The notes beneath the pieces are model-generated. The model saw only the letters and a program-made list of their open reading frames with translations. It ran no database searches and was not told the DNA's origin. A program made the position numbers and the translations under genes. A stretch of DNA of 64,000 nt from JAJPHI01 sp035541875 (lineage in GTDB: Bacteria > Desulfobacterota > Binatia > Binatales > Binataceae), in the NCBI GenBank assembly GCA_035541875.1, contig DATKML010000029.1, positions 1-64,000 on the forward strand. Reading direction: 5' to 3'. Shown here piece after piece: positions 8,202 to 16,484 of the stretch (positions are counted from its first letter, which is position 1; the number at the start of each line of letters is the position of its first letter).

Positions 8202-8876
8202 TCAGTCGACCCTCACCGAGGTCAGATGCTCAACTTTGCCGTTGGTCTTGACCCGCTTACCCCGCGAGGAGGAGGCAGTCGCCGTTTTCCCGTCGGCAAG
8301 CCGGTCGCCGAGCCATCGCAGGAATTGCAGTCGCTTGCGGCGAAAGCTGGGGTCGGTCGGATCGAGTCCGGTAGCGAGGCGCGTCATTTGTGGAAACGCC
8401 AGCGGGAAGAGGGTCAGGGAGATTATCGAGAGATGGAGTTGAGCAATATCGAGTTCAGGCGGCAGCGTGCCGGCCGTCTGGGCGCGGCGGAGCCGACCGA
8501 ACGCGCGCTTCAAATATTCCCGTCGTTCGTTTTCACCGACCAGCTTGCTGGAGTTCGTACTGAGGGCTTCCCATTCGAGCAGGCGCACCCAATCGAGGTC
8601 GCTTGCGCCGGCTTCGTACCAATGGAGAATCGCGCCGGCGAGGTCTTCCGGTGCCGATTCGAAGAAATCCGCGCGTGCCGTGAACTTACGCCGCAGAATC
8701 TCGCGATAGAGATTCTCCTTGGAGCCGAAGCAGTAGAAGATCATGCGCTGATTCACGCGAGCGCGGCGTGCGATAGTGGCACATCGCGCACCGGCAAGGC
8801 CGTGCGCAGCAAACTCGGCTAGAGCTGCTTCGAGGAGTCGTTCACGAGTACGAGCAAGATCGCGAAGCTGGGCCAT
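8202..8876 (-). CDS. TetR/AcrR-family transcriptional regulator
   Basis: This 224-aa regulator has an N-terminal helix-turn-helix (residues about 10-55: TRERLLEAALAEFAAHG, then ATIARRARVNQRMIFYCFGSKENLY), the standard TetR DNA-binding domain. A variable helical ligand-binding domain follows, with a basic tail. It precedes the DHA2 pump in the same operon and probably represses it, using the inverted repeat about 90 bp upstream as operator. The inducing ligand is unknown. Confidence 0.9.
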   Translation of the reverse strand: MAQLRDLARTRERLLEAALAEFAAHGLAGARCATIARRARVNQRMIFYCFGSKENLYREILRRKFTARADFFESAPEDLAGAILHWYEAGASDLDWVRLLEWEALSTNSSKLVGENERREYLKRAFGRLRRAQTAGTLPPELDIAQLHLSIISLTLFPLAFPQMTRLATGLDPTDPSFRRKRLQFLRWLGDRLADGKTATASSSRGKRVKTNGKVEHLTSVRVD

Positions 8877-8962
8877 CGGAACCTAACACCCCGGGCCGGC
8901 GTGGCCGCGGCTCGCGGACGCGCCCGCTCCCTGTCTCTGAAGGGAAGGGTTAAGAGACAGAA

Positions 8963-9005
8963 GTATTAACTGTCCACTTAATACTATTCAGTGGATGGTT
9001 AATAC
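8963..9005. promoter_or_regulatory. Large inverted repeat, candidate TetR operator
   Basis: GTATTAAC (8963-8970) and GTTAATAC (8998-9005) are perfect inverse copies. Inside them TCCAC (8973-8977) pairs with GTGGA (8991-8995). The arms are 15 bp with two mismatches, around a 13-bp centre. A second perfect inverted pair, CTGTCTCT (8931-8938) and AGAGACAG (8953-8960), lies next to it. Both sit upstream of the TetR-MFS operon. Confidence 0.55.
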
Positions 9006-9020
9006 AAGGGCACGAAAGGA

Positions 9021-9055
9021 CCCTCACCCTAGCCCTCTCCCATCGGGGAGAGGGG
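9021..9055. repeat. CCCTCACCCTAGCCCTCTCC-type intergenic palindrome
   Basis: The segment contains CCCTCTCC, then CATC, then GGGGAGAGGG, forming a GC-rich hairpin. Sequences of this type are widespread as short dispersed intergenic elements in unrelated bacteria. It lies between the TetR operator region and the 3' end of the CocE gene, where it could act as a terminator. Confidence 0.6.
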
Positions 9056-9074
9056 TCCAGAGGAGGAGATGCCG

Positions 9075-10817
9075 TTAACGTCTTGCCGGGATTACCGGTA
9101 GCGTCAGATAGGACGCATTGGCGCGGTTGTGCAGAATCGTCTGAATCGCGGGCTGCGTCTCGGCGTCGGCGAAGAGATCGTGCCCCGTGTTGGGATTCCG
9201 ATCGAAGCGCGGGAAGTTGCTCGAACTTACCTCGAGCCGAATACGATCACCCTTCTTGAAGAGAATCGAGGTCGACCACATATCGATCGTGTATTCGTAA
9301 ACCTTCCCCGGCATTATCAGCTTGGGATCTGATTTCGATTCGCGCACGCGCGCCCGGATGATGCCGTCGGTGAGATTCATCGCAGAGCATCCGCATGGGC
9401 CGACGCTGACCAGCTTGGCTGTAAAGTCGGTGTCGGGCGCTGACGATGACGCAGAGAGAGTGAGCGAGACTGGTCCGGTGATTTCCGTATCCTCGGCCAG
9501 CGGCTCGGTCGTGTAGACGAGCACATCCTCGCGCTGCTCCAGCGCCGTTTGATCGAACGCACCGCCCGGCACTGCATTGTGATAGCAGCAGAGACCGCCG
9601 CCGTTGGTCGGTACCGGATTTAATGGATTGTAGAGAAAACAATCTGATGGTTCGTTGCCGGGTTGATCCGTCGAGAGCGCACCGTCACCGTTGAGGCTAT
9701 TGGCGCGGCCGCGGCTATGCAGATAGTAGCGGCGGAAATCGGTGCCGGGCAGCGGCCAATCCTTCTCTTCACGCCAGCTGTTCGCGCCGATGGTGTAGAT
9801 ACTTACCGGGCCTTCGTTATCGGCACCGTTGTTGATCCCCTTCAGCCAGTGGTCGAAGAAGTTGAGCTGCTGGCCGTCGAAATCAATCGAGACGAAGCTA
9901 GCGCGGAAGCCCATATCGGCCTGACCGATAAGTCCCGTAAGCGGCAGATTGTGATACCACGGCCCCATCACGAGACGTGCCTTGCGACCGTTGCCCGGCG
10001 CCTTCGACCGCATCCCCATGTAGTTGCGAACTGTGCCGCCCGCGAAGATGTCGTACCATCCGCCGAAATTGAGCGTCGGCACACTGATCTTGTCGTAGTA
10101 CTCCTCGATGCAAAGTTTCTTCCAGTAGCTGTCGTAGTACGGATGTTCGAGCCAGTCGTAGAAGTAGGGCGCGCCGGTGCGGAAGAGCGGAAAGTCCTTG
10201 AGCGGCAGATGCTTCACGATCTCGCGCATCGTATCGATATTGCTCATCGTGAGCGCCAGCTCTTTGCCTGCGGCCTCGCTGTCCTCGCGCTCGCGGATCA
10301 GGCGGGCGAGCGAAAGGTTCGTCATCAGCCAACTGACGTTGAAGAAGAGCGAGAACGCGCCACCCTGATAGGTCCAGTTGTCATGATAGTTGCTGGCCGT
10401 GATCGAAGGCACCATCGCCTTGAGCGAGGGGGGGGTCTGAGTCGCTGCGAGCCATTGCGTCGCGCCCATATACGATGCGCCGAACATCCCGACCTTGCCG
10501 TCAGCGAAGGGCTGCTTCGCGAGATGCTCGACCGTGTCGTAGCCGTCCAGCGGATCATCGGTGAAGCAGTTGAAGACTCCCGGCGAGGCATAGCGGCCGC
10601 GCGAATCGACGAAGATGACGTTATAGCCGCGCTGCGCCGCGCGTATCGGATCGAGGGTGTTGTACGAAATCTGCGGGAATTTCTTGTCGTAAGGCGTGCG
10701 ATTCAGCAGCACCGGCAGCTTTTCAGGCGTGTCGGGCCGAAACAGATCGCCCTTTAGTAGGCATCCATCGCGCATCGGAATTTCGATATCGCGCTCGAAA
10801 ATTACTTTCGCTCCCAT
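9075..10817 (-). CDS. CocE/NonD-family hydrolase (peptidase S15-like)
   Basis: This 580-aa serine alpha/beta-hydrolase has its nucleophile elbow GASYMG (residues 113-118, Ser115) and an upstream oxyanion-side motif VDSRGRYAS. An alpha-helical cap precedes a C-terminal jelly-roll (X-Pro dipeptidyl-peptidase C-terminal type) domain with the typical SGPVSLTLSASS-like ITGPVSL segment. Family members hydrolyse esters or amides such as cocaine or acyl-amino compounds; the substrate here is unknown. No signal peptide is seen. GGAGG lies 8-12 bases before the ATG. Confidence 0.9.
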   Translation of the reverse strand: MGAKVIFERDIEIPMRDGCLLKGDLFRPDTPEKLPVLLNRTPYDKKFPQISYNTLDPIRAAQRGYNVIFVDSRGRYASPGVFNCFTDDPLDGYDTVEHLAKQPFADGKVGMFGASYMGATQWLAATQTPPSLKAMVPSITASNYHDNWTYQGGAFSLFFNVSWLMTNLSLARLIREREDSEAAGKELALTMSNIDTMREIVKHLPLKDFPLFRTGAPYFYDWLEHPYYDSYWKKLCIEEYYDKISVPTLNFGGWYDIFAGGTVRNYMGMRSKAPGNGRKARLVMGPWYHNLPLTGLIGQADMGFRASFVSIDFDGQQLNFFDHWLKGINNGADNEGPVSIYTIGANSWREEKDWPLPGTDFRRYYLHSRGRANSLNGDGALSTDQPGNEPSDCFLYNPLNPVPTNGGGLCCYHNAVPGGAFDQTALEQREDVLVYTTEPLAEDTEITGPVSLTLSASSSAPDTDFTAKLVSVGPCGCSAMNLTDGIIRARVRESKSDPKLIMPGKVYEYTIDMWSTSILFKKGDRIRLEVSSSNFPRFDRNPNTGHDLFADAETQPAIQTILHNRANASYLTLPVIPARR

Positions 10818-10998
10818 CAGCAGGTCCTCCAGTTACGCCGGATATTTCGATGCTTGTAACGCGGGCAGGTACGATGGAGCAAGGGAACCGAAACCCTGGA
10901 GTGGGTCGCGCGGGAGAGGTAGGCCGAGTTGGAGTCGGTTGGCAACGCCGCGCCGCCGATTCTATGATGACGTAAAGTTCAAGCAGGAGTTCCCAACG

Positions 10999-11931
10999 AT
11001 GCCAGTTGATGCTGAAATCGCCGCGTTCCTCAAACAGGCTGCCGATTCGGGTGCGCCACCGCTCGAGAGTTTGCCGGTGCCGCAAGCCCGCGAGTTCATC
11101 CGCTCGCTGTTCGCGCCTCCGGGAGCTGCACGAACCGAGGTGAAGAGGGTCGAAGACCGCAAGATTGATGTGAACGGCACCTCGTTGCCGATCCGCATTT
11201 ACACGCCGGCAGGGGAGGGACCGCTTCCAGTCCTTGTTTACCTGCATGGCGGCGGATGGGTTATCGGCGACGTCGAGGGTTACGATCCCGTATGCCGCGA
11301 TCTCTGCAAAGGCGCAGGAGTGGTTGTCGTGTCGGTCGATTATCGGCTCGCTCCGGAGCACAAATTCCCGACTCCGGTCGAAGATTGCTACGCCGCGACC
11401 AAGTGGGTCGCAGCGAACGCTGCATTGATCGGTGGCGACTCGACTCGCGTGGCGGTCGGTGGCGATAGCGCGGGTGGTAATCTCAGCGCGGCTGTCGCGC
11501 TGATGGCGCGTGATCGTGGCGGCCCGTCCTTGAAGTTCCAACTGCTCGTCTATCCCGTGACCGATCACAACCTCAATACCGGTTCCTATCGGGCCAACGG
11601 CGAAGGCTATCTGCTGACGAAGGCCGGGATGGATTGGTTCTGGAATCACTACATCGGCAAGCCGGGCGACGATGCCAACCCGTATATGTCACCGCTCCGT
11701 GCCGCGAATCTGAGCAATCTGCCGCCTGCGCTCGTGATTACAGCGGAGTTTGATCCGCTCCGGGACGAGGGTGCTGCCTATGCTGAAAAGCTCAAAGGAG
11801 CGGGCAACAAGATCACCTATACTGATTACAAGGGTGCGATCCACGGCTTCTTCAGCCTCGGTTATATGTTCAAGCTCGGCCGCGACGTGATGGCGGAGGC
11901 CTGCGCTGCGCTTCGCACTGCGCTGAAGTAA
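10999..11931 (+). CDS. Alpha/beta hydrolase, hormone-sensitive-lipase (acetyl esterase) family
   Basis: The 310-aa form starts at the ATG at 10999 behind an AGGAG site. HGGGW (residues 83-87) is the HSL-family oxyanion motif, GDSAGG (155-160) carries the nucleophile Ser157, and the Asp of EFDPLRDEG and the His of AIHGF complete the triad. It cleaves short-chain carboxylic esters in the cytoplasm. The next gene, an LLM oxidoreductase, starts 10 bases after its stop, so the two are probably co-transcribed, as in degradative gene sets. Confidence 0.92.
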   Translation: MPVDAEIAAFLKQAADSGAPPLESLPVPQAREFIRSLFAPPGAARTEVKRVEDRKIDVNGTSLPIRIYTPAGEGPLPVLVYLHGGGWVIGDVEGYDPVCRDLCKGAGVVVVSVDYRLAPEHKFPTPVEDCYAATKWVAANAALIGGDSTRVAVGGDSAGGNLSAAVALMARDRGGPSLKFQLLVYPVTDHNLNTGSYRANGEGYLLTKAGMDWFWNHYIGKPGDDANPYMSPLRAANLSNLPPALVITAEFDPLRDEGAAYAEKLKGAGNKITYTDYKGAIHGFFSLGYMFKLGRDVMAEACAALRTALK

Positions 11932-11941
11932 GCACGTGCCC

Positions 11942-12796
11942 ATGAACCATCCGATCCGTTTCGGGGTGCAGACCCCGCAACAGCATACGACCTGGCCCGA
12001 GATTCTCTCGCTGTGGCAGGAGATCGATACGCTTGGCTATGACACCGCCTGGGTATTTGATCACTTCCTGCCGATCTTCTCGGATCCGACGGGACCTTGT
12101 CTCGAAGCCTGGACGGCGCTGAGCGCGCTGTCGATGGCGACCAAGCGGGTCCGCCTCGGCGTGATGGTTACCGGCAATACCTATCGCTCACCGGCGGTGC
12201 TAGCGAAGATGGCCACCACGGTCGATATCGTGAGCGGCGGTCGGCTGATCCTCGGCATCGGCGCCGGATGGTTCGAGCAGGAGCATCGCGAATACGGCAT
12301 CCCGTTCCACACCGTCGGTGGGCGCCTGCGACGGCTCGATGAGTCAGTGCAGATGATCAAGCAGCTCTGGACCGAGGAGCGCGCGAGCTTCAAGGGTCGC
12401 TACTATGAATTGCGTGAGGCGAACTTCAAGCCCAAGCCGATCCAGCAGCCATATCCGCCGATTCTGATCGGCGCGACCGGCGAAAATATGGCGCTCGGCA
12501 TCGTCGCCAAGCACGCGCAGATCTGGAATTCCTTCGGTACGCCCGATGTGTTCCGCCACAAGATCGCGCGGCTGACTGATCACTGTGAGCGGATCGGTCG
12601 CGATCCAGCATCGATTGAAAAGTCGGTACTAGTGACAGGCGGGTTTGCGATCAATGAGGCGCGTAAGCAGATTGACGAGTACATATCGGCCGGCGTGACA
12701 CATCTGATCTTCTCGCTCAATCCATCGAACGCCGAGCATCGGATGTTCGTGTCTCGCTTCGCAGCGGAAGTAATACCTCAGTTCAAAGCGATCTGA
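11942..12796 (+). CDS. LLM-class flavin-dependent oxidoreductase (F420-dependent type likely)
   Basis: This 284-aa TIM-barrel luciferase-like protein contains the features of the TIGR03560-type F420-dependent subfamily: RFGVQTPQQ start, DTAWVFDHF, a VTGNTYRSPAVLAKMA segment and GRLILGIGAGWFEQEHREYG. The cofactor (F420 or FMN) is inferred from family resemblance. The first ATG that keeps the barrel's first strand is at 11942; a GTG two codons upstream is possible. It follows an esterase at a distance of 10 bp. Confidence 0.88.
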   Translation: MNHPIRFGVQTPQQHTTWPEILSLWQEIDTLGYDTAWVFDHFLPIFSDPTGPCLEAWTALSALSMATKRVRLGVMVTGNTYRSPAVLAKMATTVDIVSGGRLILGIGAGWFEQEHREYGIPFHTVGGRLRRLDESVQMIKQLWTEERASFKGRYYELREANFKPKPIQQPYPPILIGATGENMALGIVAKHAQIWNSFGTPDVFRHKIARLTDHCERIGRDPASIEKSVLVTGGFAINEARKQIDEYISAGVTHLIFSLNPSNAEHRMFVSRFAAEVIPQFKAI

Positions 12797-12802
12797 AACG
12801 AT

Positions 12803-12841
12803 GAAATTCCCTCCCCTGCCTTTTGGGGGGGAGGGGATTTC
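12803..12841 (+). terminator. G/C-rich hairpin after the LLM gene
   Basis: AAATTCCCTCCCC (12804-12816) pairs with GGGGAGGGGATTT (12828-12840), 13 bp with one G-T pair. It sits 7 bases beyond the LLM stop and just before the convergent secreted-protein gene, so it may end transcription from either side. Confidence 0.55.
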
Positions 12842-12849
12842 CGTTCGAG

Positions 12850-15800
12850 CTATTTGTCGGAACCTTTCAGCACAGTCTGCGCATTACCGGCAAGGGAATG
12901 CCCGTAAGCATAGTTGTATTGGAGAGTTTCCGGCGGCACCGCGCCCGGCGACGCATTTGCTTGTGGTGCAAATTCAACTTGTACCGTGCACTTTTTGACC
13001 GGAGGTGAAGCCTTCGGGTCGAGGATCGAGCCCGAGCAAAGGTCAGTGCCCGATACTATTGCGAAGTTTCCTGCACTAAACGCTTTGCCGGTGATCGTGA
13101 CACTGACAGGTGAGTTGTTGGTTATCGTCAGCGTTTTCGGAGCGCTTCGATTACCCCGTGCGGTTAGCGGAAAACTCGATACTTTTGGCGCTGCGAGTGT
13201 TACCGGAATCGGAATTCCAGACAGCGTCATGTTAGTGATGCCACCGTCATGCGGCACCGTCAGCGTCCTGGTTTCGAGTACTCCGGTCGGTGTCGTCGGC
13301 GTATAGGCCAGGCCGAAGCTGCACTTCTTCTTCGGTGCCAGTGTCACTCCCGAACAGAGGTTGTTGCTAATAGTGAAGTCCGATGAAAGGGCGGCCGCCG
13401 GCGGAACGATCAACCCAATCGTGGAGTTCGCTTTGCTCGCGTTGACAATCGTTACCTTGTGAACCTTGCTTGACGCGCTCGCGTAGACCTTGCCGAAGTT
13501 AAGTTTTGCCGGAGTGATCTTCAGATTGGCTAGGACCGTCGGCGTTGGCGACGGAGTTGGCGTTGCTGTCGCCGTCGCGGTGGCCGTCGGTGTCATCGTT
13601 GCTCCCGCGGTGGGAGTGGCCGTTTTGGTCGCGGTCGCTGTGGCGGTTCGCGTCGGCGTAGCGGTCGCAGTTCGAGTCGGGGTCGCTGTCGCAGTTCGAG
13701 TCGCTGTGGCCGTGGGAGTTGCTCCACTAGTTGATGTCGCAGTCGCTGTCGGAGTGTCCGTTGCCGTAGCGCTGCCGGAGGGCGTTGCGGTTGCAGTTAC
13801 AGTCGCCGTGGCTGTGGGTGTCGCTGTTGCGGTAGCCGTTGCAGTTCGTGTCGCGGTAGCCGTGGCAGTCGCGGTAGCAGTCGCCGTAGGTGTGGGCGTC
13901 AATGTCGCAGTCGGCGTGGGCGTCGGAGTTGGGGGGGCCACTGCAAAGTGGTTGGCCACCTGGATGGAGCTGAGCGCATACGAGTAGACCGCCGCCTCGC
14001 TCACGCTTCCACTGAAAGCGGCGCTCGAGGGCGAGTTGGGCCATGCGGCCATGGTGCCGTACCCGACACGCCAGTAGCCAGCATAGTTAGACGGAATCGA
14101 ATCGGTATGCGAAGCGATCTGAGCCCCATCAACATACAGATAGATATGGGTGCCGTCCCAGACGCCTACAGCATAATGCCAGTTGCCGTCGTTGTAAGCA
14201 CTCGGAGAGAGAAGACCAAAGGTCGAGCTTCCACTGTTACCAAAAACGATATTACCCGCATTGGTCATGTAGAGCATCCGGTCGTAATTCGAGGTTCCGA
14301 GGCCGGTTTGCGCTTGCTGGAAGCCGATCAGTTTGCCGCCGCTGGCATAGCCATTAGCGGTTTTGAACCAAATTTCGATCGAGTACGGTGTGGGATTGGC
14401 GTATTGCATCGAGCTCGAAACATAGCCAGTCGAGCCGTCGAGCAGCACCGCTGTATCGCCGGTCTTTGCTGCGCCGGCAGCTCCGTAGGTTATTCCGCCG
14501 TTGAAACTCCCAAGGTCGAGCGGCCTTTGATATGTGCCCGTGTTCGAGCCCGTAGAATCGAAAGCGACGGTGCTGTTCGCTTCGTTGAGTTTCCAGTAGT
14601 AGCTCGGGGCATCAGCGAGAACCGTAGCATCGTAGGATCCGCCAGCGGCTGCACTGAAGTGCGCCGCGACCCGACTCGAACTTAGGGCGGCTCCATAAAC
14701 GGCCGCTTCACCGAGGCTGCCGGCGAAATAGGGGCTGGTAGGCCCGTTCGGCCAAAAATTGGTCTGACCGTAACCCAAGCGCCAATAGCCGCTGTAATTG
14801 ACCGGCGCTGAATCGCTCAACGATGCGACCTGCGTGCCGTCGATATACAGATGAGAGGCCGTTCCATCAAAGGCGCCTACAGCATGATGCCAGTTGCCGT
14901 CGTTGTAGCTGCTGGGCGAAGTAATTCCTGCGGTGGTTGTGCCGCTGTTGCCGAAGATGATCTTGCCGGCGTTGGTCATGTAGATCATACGGTCATAGCC
15001 CGCAGTGCCGAGTCCGGTCTGATCTTGCTGGAAGCCGATCAGTTTGCCGCCCAGGCCGTAGCCGCTGGCTGTCTTGAACCAAACTTCTAGAGAGTAGCCG
15101 GCGGACCCGGGGTTGGTCAGTTGAATTGAGGTACTGACGTAGCCGTTGTTACCGTCGAGAGTTATCGCCGTATCGGGCGAAGTAGGCCCGGTTACGCCAA
15201 GCAGAACCTTCGGCGCCGAATCTTGCGCAGTCGATCCACTCGATTCGTTGAGGCGCCAGTACACATCCGGTGAATCACTCATGACCAAACGGGCGTAGGC
15301 GTTCGGTGTAGCCGTAGGCGCTGCCGCCGTGGGTGTCACTGTTGGGGTAGCGGTCGCGGTGCGCGTCGGTGTGCCGGTCGGCGTGGTGGTGGCGGTCGCT
15401 GTTACAGTTGGCACTAGCGTAGGTGTCGCTGTAGCCGTGATCGTGGGCGTAGCGGTCCGCGTGGATGTGCTGGTCGCGGTAGCAGTGGCTGTCGTCGTGG
15501 GAGTCGGTGTTCCAGTCGCAGTTGAAGTGGCAGTAGCCGAGGCCGTCGCTGTTGGTGTGATCGTCGCAGTTGCGGTAGCGGTTCGTGTCGCGGTCCCGGT
15601 CGCTGTGGGCGTGACCGTACTAGTGGCTGTTGCAGTTGAAGTGCTGGTCGCAGTTGAAGTGGCAGTAGTAGTCACTGTCGGCATGATGGTCGCGGTGGCG
15701 GTGGCGGTTCGCGTCGCGGTAGCGGTCGCAGTTGCTGTTCTCGTTGCTGTCGCCGTTGCGGTAGGTGTTGGTGTCGTTGTAGGTACGGCTGTTGCGGTGA

Positions 15801-16455
15801 CCGTAGCCGTCGCCGTCGGAGTTGGCGACAGGCTATTGATAAAAAGTTTGTCGATAGCAAAATCGCTGGTCGAGCATCCGGTTCCGGTGCAAGCCGTCAG
15901 GCTAAAGGTGACTGACGTGATATTCGTGCCGGAGTTGTCGTTAAGACCAAGGTAAAACGAATCGCCATTGGCGTTACTTGCCTGCGTGAAGCTGCCCAGC
16001 GAGGTGCCGTTATTGAAAGCCTCGATTTTAGCGGTGAAGGCACCGGAGGCATCGGCCTTGATCATCGCACCTGCGCCCGCGACCGGACTGGCGAAGGTTA
16101 TCTGTAAAGGACCGTTACCGCCGTTGTAATCATCTGAAGTCCAGATCAGCGTATCGCCCGCGGTAAAACCCGAGACCCAGCTACACGGAGTAGCTGAACA
16201 GACCACGGCGGTCAGGCTGTCTGGTCCTGCGAGTGTCACCGTGACACTCTTACCGCCGGTCGTTGTGGCCGGATTCGTGGTGGCCAGCAAGGTCGCATCG
16301 GCACCCAGTTGCGACCAATCGACCGTGTCGGTTGCGTTCTGCGCAGCTGAACTCGTCACTTGGACCAACGAGTCCGTCCATGCCGGCGGATTTGCCAGCA
16401 GTACAACCGCTAACGCTCCCAGTATCCAGGGCCAGATACGCTTGAGGCTTTTCAT
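12850..16455 (-). CDS. Giant secreted multidomain protein: N-domain, two LamG-like domains, Thr-rich linkers, ASPM-SPD2-Hydin-like C-terminus
   Basis: ATG at 16455 gives about 1201 aa with a signal peptide (KRIWPWILGALAVVLL). Order: N-terminal beta domain of about 200 residues shared with the 18216-18845 product; Thr/Ala/Pro linker of about 170 residues (DNA 15310-15830); two tandem laminin-G/concanavalin-like domains similar to each other (SLEVWFKT... and SIEIWFKT...); a second linker (13540-13930); then two ASPM-SPD2-Hydin/choice-of-anchor-D-like domains (LNFGKVYASAS) ending the protein. No sortase or PEP-CTERM anchor is seen. It is probably a cell-surface or extracellular carbohydrate-binding or adhesion protein. 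A longer start at 16494 overlaps the upstream gene's stop. Confidence 0.85.
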   Translation of the reverse strand: MKSLKRIWPWILGALAVVLLANPPAWTDSLVQVTSSAAQNATDTVDWSQLGADATLLATTNPATTTGGKSVTVTLAGPDSLTAVVCSATPCSWVSGFTAGDTLIWTSDDYNGGNGPLQITFASPVAGAGAMIKADASGAFTAKIEAFNNGTSLGSFTQASNANGDSFYLGLNDNSGTNITSVTFSLTACTGTGCSTSDFAIDKLFINSLSPTPTATATVTATAVPTTTPTPTATATATRTATATATATRTATATATIMPTVTTTATSTATSTSTATATSTVTPTATGTATRTATATATITPTATASATATSTATGTPTPTTTATATATSTSTRTATPTITATATPTLVPTVTATATTTPTGTPTRTATATPTVTPTAAAPTATPNAYARLVMSDSPDVYWRLNESSGSTAQDSAPKVLLGVTGPTSPDTAITLDGNNGYVSTSIQLTNPGSAGYSLEVWFKTASGYGLGGKLIGFQQDQTGLGTAGYDRMIYMTNAGKIIFGNSGTTTAGITSPSSYNDGNWHHAVGAFDGTASHLYIDGTQVASLSDSAPVNYSGYWRLGYGQTNFWPNGPTSPYFAGSLGEAAVYGAALSSSRVAAHFSAAAGGSYDATVLADAPSYYWKLNEANSTVAFDSTGSNTGTYQRPLDLGSFNGGITYGAAGAAKTGDTAVLLDGSTGYVSSSMQYANPTPYSIEIWFKTANGYASGGKLIGFQQAQTGLGTSNYDRMLYMTNAGNIVFGNSGSSTFGLLSPSAYNDGNWHYAVGVWDGTHIYLYVDGAQIASHTDSIPSNYAGYWRVGYGTMAAWPNSPSSAAFSGSVSEAAVYSYALSSIQVANHFAVAPPTPTPTPTATLTPTPTATATATATATATRTATATATATPTATATVTATATPSGSATATDTPTATATSTSGATPTATATRTATATPTRTATATPTRTATATATKTATPTAGATMTPTATATATATPTPSPTPTVLANLKITPAKLNFGKVYASASSKVHKVTIVNASKANSTIGLIVPPAAALSSDFTISNNLCSGVTLAPKKKCSFGLAYTPTTPTGVLETRTLTVPHDGGITNMTLSGIPIPVTLAAPKVSSFPLTARGNRSAPKTLTITNNSPVSVTITGKAFSAGNFAIVSGTDLCSGSILDPKASPPVKKCTVQVEFAPQANASPGAVPPETLQYNYAYGHSLAGNAQTVLKGSDK
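13540..13930. repeat. Low-complexity Thr/Ala/Pro-linker DNA (second linker)
   Basis: The plus strand consists of degenerate GTCGCxGT/GTTGCxGT six-base units, which on the coding strand give alternating Thr-Ala/Thr-Pro. Codon third positions vary, so the repeat is stronger at protein than DNA level. It lies within the giant secreted protein gene. Confidence 0.85.
15310..15830. repeat. Low-complexity Thr/Ala/Pro-linker DNA (first linker)
   Basis: This is a degenerate hexameric repeat like that at 13540-13930 but longer, encoding about 170 residues of T-A-T-P-T-x type between the N-domain and the first LamG-like domain. Such linkers are typically extended and may be O-glycosylated. Confidence 0.85.
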
Positions 16456-16484
16456 TGGCTTGGCTTCTCGAGGCTGCGTTGAGG

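Noticed and set aside
9663..10757. Plus-strand frame of 364 codons opposite the CocE gene
   Set aside because: It is antisense to a well-supported hydrolase with catalytic motifs, and has a random, Arg/Val-rich composition.
13540..15830. CRISPR array
   Set aside because: The repeats are six-base, degenerate and coding; there are no regular spacers or conserved direct repeats of CRISPR length, and no cas genes.
13490..15955. Long plus-strand frames of Val-Ala-Val type (13490-13987 and 15329-15955)
   Set aside because: They are the antisense shadow of the Thr/Ala/Pro linkers; hexameric repeats leave several frames open. There is no signal or domain.
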